A DNA stretch of 64,000 bases from Axinella damicornis (taxonomy: Eukaryota > Porifera > Demospongiae > Axinellida > Axinellidae), in assembly GCA_963931865.1 (NCBI GenBank), contig OZ007507.1, positions 13,058,932 through 13,122,931 of the forward strand, read 5' to 3'. Within the stretch, counting starts at the first letter, position 1. Each line of letters opens with the position of its first letter. Under the pieces are notes generated by a model. The model saw nothing but the letters and a program-made list of their open reading frames with translations. It ran no database searches and was not told the origin of the DNA. The position numbers and the translations under genes are program-made. Of the stretch, positions 42,401 through 48,400 are shown piece after piece.

Positions 42401-45400
42401 GGAGGAGGGGAGGGGGAGGGGGAGAGGGAAGGGGGGAACGGGGGAGGGGGATGGGGATGGAAGAGGTGGGAGAGGGGAGGAGGGAGGGGGGAATGGGGGA
42501 CGGGGGAGGGGGGAGCAGTGGGTTGACCAAAATATTTGTGAAGACATTCAAACAGGCTATGAGGGGGGGGGAAGCGGGAGGGGGGAGGGGAGGGGGAGGG
42601 GGAGGCGGAAAGGGAGGGGAAGGGAGAGAGGGGAGGGAGAGGGGGGAGGGAGAGGGGAAGGGTGGTGGGGAGGGGGAGGGTAGAGAGGGGATGAGGGGGA
42701 GGGTAGAGAGGGGATGAGGGGGAGGGTAGAGAGGGGATGAGGGGGAGGGTAGAGAGGGGATGAGGATGGCAAGGAGGAAGGGGGAGGTTGTGGGGGAAAG
42801 GGGAGGAGGGGCGGGGGAGGGGGGGAGGAGGAGGAGGGATGGGAGAGGTGGGAGGGGGAGTGTGGAGGGGTGGGGGGAGGAGGAGGGGGAGAGGGAAGGG
42901 GGGAACGGGGGAGGGGAATGGGGATGGGAGAGGTGGGAGAGGGGAGGAGGGAGGGGGGAATGGGGGACGGGGGAGGGGGGAGCAGTGGGTTGACCAAAAT
43001 ATTTGTGAAGACATTCAAACAGGCTATGAGGGAGGGGGGGGGGGGGGGAAGAGGGAGGCGGGAGGAAGCGGGAGGGGGGAGGGGAGGGGTAGGCGGAAAG
43101 GGAAGGGGAAGGAGAGAGGGAAGGGAAAGAGGGAGGTGGGAGGGGGGGGAGCGGGAGGGGGGAGGGGAGGGGGAGGGGGAGGCGGAAAGGGAGGGGGAGG
43201 GAGAGAGGGGAGGAAGAGGGGGAGGGAGAGGGGGAGGGTGGTGGGGAGGGGGAGGGGGAGGGTGGTGGGGAGGGGGAGGGGGAGGGTAGAGAGGGGATGA
43301 GGATGGGAAGGAGGAAGGGGAGGTTGTGGGGGAAAGGGGAGGAGGGGTGGGGGAGGGGTGGGGGAGGGGGAGGGAGGAGGAGGGGGGATGGGAGAGGTGG
43401 GAGGGGAGTGTGGAGGGGTGGGGGGAGGAGGAGGGGAGGGGGAGGGGGAGAGGGAAGGGGGAACGGGGGGGGGGATGGGGATGGGAGAGGTGGGAGGGGG
43501 GAGGAGGGAGGGGGGGGGGGGGGGGGGGGGGGGAGGGGGGAGCAGAAGATACCACAAGTTCTGTTTTCTTCCATTAGACACCCAAAATATCGCTCGGTAT
43601 ACAGTACATTACTAGAAAAGGAAGTAGATGTCAGATGATGAAACATTCATTCCCAGGCCTACCCCGTTCTTTCTGTTCTTCGGTTTGCATTGACAATAAT
43701 ACACGGATGCAGTAGAGCGGTGAAGAACGGGGAAGGCCTGGTATCATGAGTGACGTCAGGTGGATGCGAGGTGGATGTAGGGTAGCGGGGCCCATATGGT
43801 CTTTTCAACAGGTCCTGAGGCAGTTCATCATCCAGTCAGCTTGCTTTGAACACTCCGTGGCTAGTCGAGACTCCCAGGCGTTCTATAAAACATTGTAGGC
43901 CAGTTTTTAAACCTAATTGCGGTTGGGCCACACCCCCATTACATCCACCTGACATCAATCACGTGATGGATAATACCAGGCCTTCCCGTTTTTCGCTGCG
44001 CCACTCCAATGCAAACCGAAGAACAAAAAAATGGGCTAGGCCTGGAAACGAGGCTAGATGAAACTGTCACAACAAAAGAGCCTCTTGCGATTGTTTGTAG
44101 TGTGAAAAGACCATAGCCTCATTCCAAAACCTATCCCATTTTCTGTTCTTTGCATTGATAATAATACAAGGAAGTAGGAGACCAGCATAAATGGTCTCCT
44201 GCTTCTGTGCATCATTGTCAATGCAAGCCGAACAACAGAAAATGGATTATATAGGCCTGCGAAGCTGAAGGAGACCACAAAGACAGGTGGTATGCACATA
44301 TGTACATTGGCAGATTTGTGTGATATCACATGGCCACAAGATCTCAAAGTAAACTAATTAGTGTAGTGTGGCAAAAGGACAAAGAGTTAGCCTGGTTCCC
44401 AGGCCCCACCCAGCTTTCGTCACTTGCAGTACGGAAAAGCGATCTTTCGTGCAACCGAAAGCGGCGCGCGGGCCTGGGAATGAGGCTAACAAAGAGTAGC
44501 ATAGCATTACAGGAAGTCCTCAAACTTACTCCAGAACATTTTTGTGGCAATGGGTGTCCTATGAACCTTCACTGCACCCTTTGTTTTACGAGGTTGAAGT
44601 TCAGCAAAGCAGATACCAGTAGACAAAATGTGCTTGCAGGCTTCCTCCATAAATTCAAATATGCCAATAGCACTTTCTCCCACAACCAGGTCCCACTTGA
44701 TCTGGAAATTTCCTCTAAAGAAGAAACATATGGTATGAAACATATTACTAGGCAAACCAACACTGCACAAAGTCTAAGACGAGGATAAAATTACTGTAAA
44801 CCTAAACAAATAATGCCAACCATCTGATGGTTTTTTGGACATGCGTTTGCAGCAGGGGGCGGGGTTGACGCAAAAACACTGGCACCTAGGTTTCCAGATT
44901 AGGGTGGAGTTTCGCTTACGAACCTTCTGGAACTTAAGTTCTTGCCTCTAACTACGCCCCTCATTAACGATTACACTTCAGGCAACCCACCCACCCCCAC
45001 CTGTTCCCTTTCTGCTAAGACAGAACCTATATCCGAAAGGACATTGACACTATGAAGCCAAACGTCTCAAGATGGTTTGCAGTCATGCAGCCCACCCAAG
45101 AACTTGCACATCTAATGGATGAAAATGCTTCCGTCCACTTCAGTTGATTACTCTGTTACGTATATGCGTAGCTACCAACGAACATGCCAACAAATGCTTC
45201 TACAGACAACATGCCAACAACGAACAACAACGAACCTGCCAACAAATGCTCCTACAGACAACATGCCAACAACGAACCTGCCAACAAATGCTTCTACAGA
45301 CAACATGCCAACAACGAACAACAACGAACCTGCCAACAAATGCTCCTACAGACAACATGCCAACAACGAACAACAACGAACCTGCCAACAAATGCTTCTA

Positions 45401-48400
45401 CAGACAACATGCCAACAACGAACAACAACGAACCTGCCAACAAATGCTCCTACAGACAACATGCCAACAACGAACAACAACAAACCTGCCAACAAATGCT
45501 CCTACAGACAACATGCCAACAACGAACAACAACGAACCTGCCAACAAATGCTCCTACAGACAACATGCCAACAACGAACAACAACGAACCTGCCAACAAA
45601 TGCTTCTACAGACAACATGCCAACAACGAACAACAACAAACCTGCCAACAAATGCTCCTACAGACAACATGCCAACAACGAACAACAACAAATCTGCCAA
45701 CAAATGCTTCTACAGACAACATGCCAACAACGAACAACAACGAACCTGCCAACAAATGCCTCCACTGTAGAAGCAACAACATTCCACGGTAGCTCCTCAA
45801 TCTTCAGAATAGTGTGGTAAACAAATCCATCATAGTGGTTGCAAATATAAAACCCTCGTTTCCTGTAAATAGAGAGTTATGTACGAACAATTATGCAGAT
45901 GAAAACATTGTCGTGCAGTAATTTTACGAAAGAACAACTGTAGGTGGTGCACCTCACACATTCACCAAAGTTGGGAGTGGGGCATTTTACACATTCATAG
46001 AGGTGTACAGCGACACAACTACAGCTGTGGCAATTATTATAGCAACATTACACACTGGTTACAAAGCAGTGTGTGGTCACTATATTATTATGACATGATG
46101 TCCGCTAGACTTCCATTCCACATACCTCAGCAGTCGGTAAACCAACACCAAGTAGAAGGGGAACTCCCTCTGAAAGTCACACCTGTCACTCCATTTCCTC
46201 AGGTCCTCACAGATGCAATGGCTAGACACCTGCACTGCTGATTTCTCCACCTGAGACACATCACATGAGAGCACGGCAATAAGCGATGGAGATCCAAAAT
46301 CATTCGCTACATGGAATCTAGGCCAATTACAAATCCGAGCTCTGTACCCACACTGTTCGATTTAGTTTCATCCTAAGACCATTTCTGCTCCTCTATTTTT
46401 GACTGCAATCTTTGACCTTTGAACAGAGCAAAGCTACGTAAGCGAAAGATGAACAATTCACCGTCAAATCTAGCCAGCATTTAGAATTTATGGTCGTGGC
46501 TCATAATATATTGGTGGCTGCCACACCAACTCCTATGTATGTCCATGTACAGGAACCCATTACAGTACTCAGGTACTGTCGGTTTCACTTCGTTTCAAAC
46601 ATGTGTATTCCGTGCCAAGTTTAGCAGCAAAAACTTCCTGTGGGTGGAGCTTTATGGAAATTGCATGGCCCGGAATACGCTGGAGTCCGGAAGCTGCGGC
46701 CACTTTGGGTGAGTGTCATATTTGCAGAACACAGTTTCTGTGAAAATCCACGGAATACGCATGTTCGAAGCGAAGTGAATCGACAGTACCAACATATCGA
46801 TGCACTTTAACAGTGCCTTTTTGTGTGGCCTAACTGGTAGACTACTATAGCATGTAAGTAAATTGGTAAGACAAGGGTAGTGAGTGTCCTAACCTCGTAC
46901 TGATCAAATGCAGCTGCCACTTGCATCAACAGCTCCACGTTTTCAGACACACAGGGCGCATGTCCTGGCTGATGCAAGAGTTGCTTGATTTTCTTCCTGA
47001 AATCCTTGAACAAGTCAAGACCCTTTCCTGAGGTTGAGATACGTATACGCTACAGTCATACTGTTGCTGTAATACCCCAGCCATGCCGGGCCTCACTGAA
47101 ACAGGACAGGGCCTAGAGGCCACTAATGGCCAAAAGGGATGCCTGACTGCATACACTTACTATAATGGGTGAGAACGTACGGTAGGGCACTCCGGTACAG
47201 TGATCTCTGAGCCAAGTTGACCGACAAATGGGCAACATCAAACTCTACAGTTTCAACAAGTGTTTGCATCAAACTGCTCCCTCTGCTTGAAAACACCCTA
47301 GAACGGCCCTCTACTAAACTGAAATTAGGATGCTCTCCAAGGCCACACCCACACTCTGTCAATACACGCTCTCCTCGATTGCAGGCTACAGGTCAAAACT
47401 GAAAAATTGGCTGTCCAAGAATAGGTTGTTTAGTCCGTTAATAGCAGTGTCCGACTTTGATCTTCAACGCGGTGTAGTAGCGACAGTGATTGAGGTACGC
47501 CAATGGTAAGCAGGCCCCAGTGCGAGTACTACCTGACCTCCTACCCAGTGGTGGTAGTGCATAGGTACCATCCGCAAAATCATAGTTTAGTTGTCCGATT
47601 ATAGTAGGCGGCCGATATTCAATTCCCTATACTCTATGTACTTGTAAGCATGGGTTTCATTAGGTAGACTAATACCTTGTTTACACGACACAAAAATAAC
47701 CGATCCGTGCCCAAGATAACCGAACCGTACCGCGCTCGAAACCGTGCCGGCGTGCGTTTACACTAGATCAAAAATAACCGTGCTGAATCAATTATTGAGG
47801 GCGTGATCGAACACGTGCGCATCAGTATAAGTGCTTCTTTAGCTCTGGAGCTAGCTAGAGCCCTGCTCTATGGCTACCTCGCGTTTGCGGAAAGTTTCTC
47901 GATCTGCTGTTACGATGTATGCGTTCGTTTACAGAACACCGGCAGTCGGAGTAGAAGCCACGCCAGGCTGGGTACGACGTTGTTCATTCAACGCAGAGCA
48001 AGACAACATGCTGTGCTTGTCATACTTCTTTCTCAGCTATTATTGGCTACTCTGAAAGCACCGAGGAGAGAGTGGGTTCGTCTCAGGTACGTTGTATACT
48101 CAGTAAGTGCTCACTGCGGTCATACGGTCTTCGTTAGGTTCCGGTACTGAATTGAGACCGCTAGCAGAACGGTTCTAACCGTGCTGGCACGGCACGGTTA
48201 GGTGGTCCAAGAACGGTTATTCTAGCACGGTTCTAGCACGGTTCAGTACAGTTCAGATAGCGTTTACACGGCAATTTAATAACTGTGCCGAACCATACTA
48301 AACCGTGCCAGCACGGTTGTTTTGTGTCGTGTAAACGGGGTATAAGAGGCCAATCTTAACCCAGTTACATGTAGGTCAAGAGAATTACTGTTCTACTTTA

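Noticed and set aside
41977..43646. Very long Pro/Ser-rich (minus) and Gly/Arg-rich (plus) open frames
   Set aside because: They are translations of a purine-only satellite on both strands; no stop codons arise from such composition. No start context, splice sites or family similarity.
45119..45820. 233-aa plus-strand repetitive protein (TNLPTNAPTDNMPT)
   Set aside because: Product of the 52-bp minisatellite; all three frames are open and the true coding use is the minus-strand exon end.
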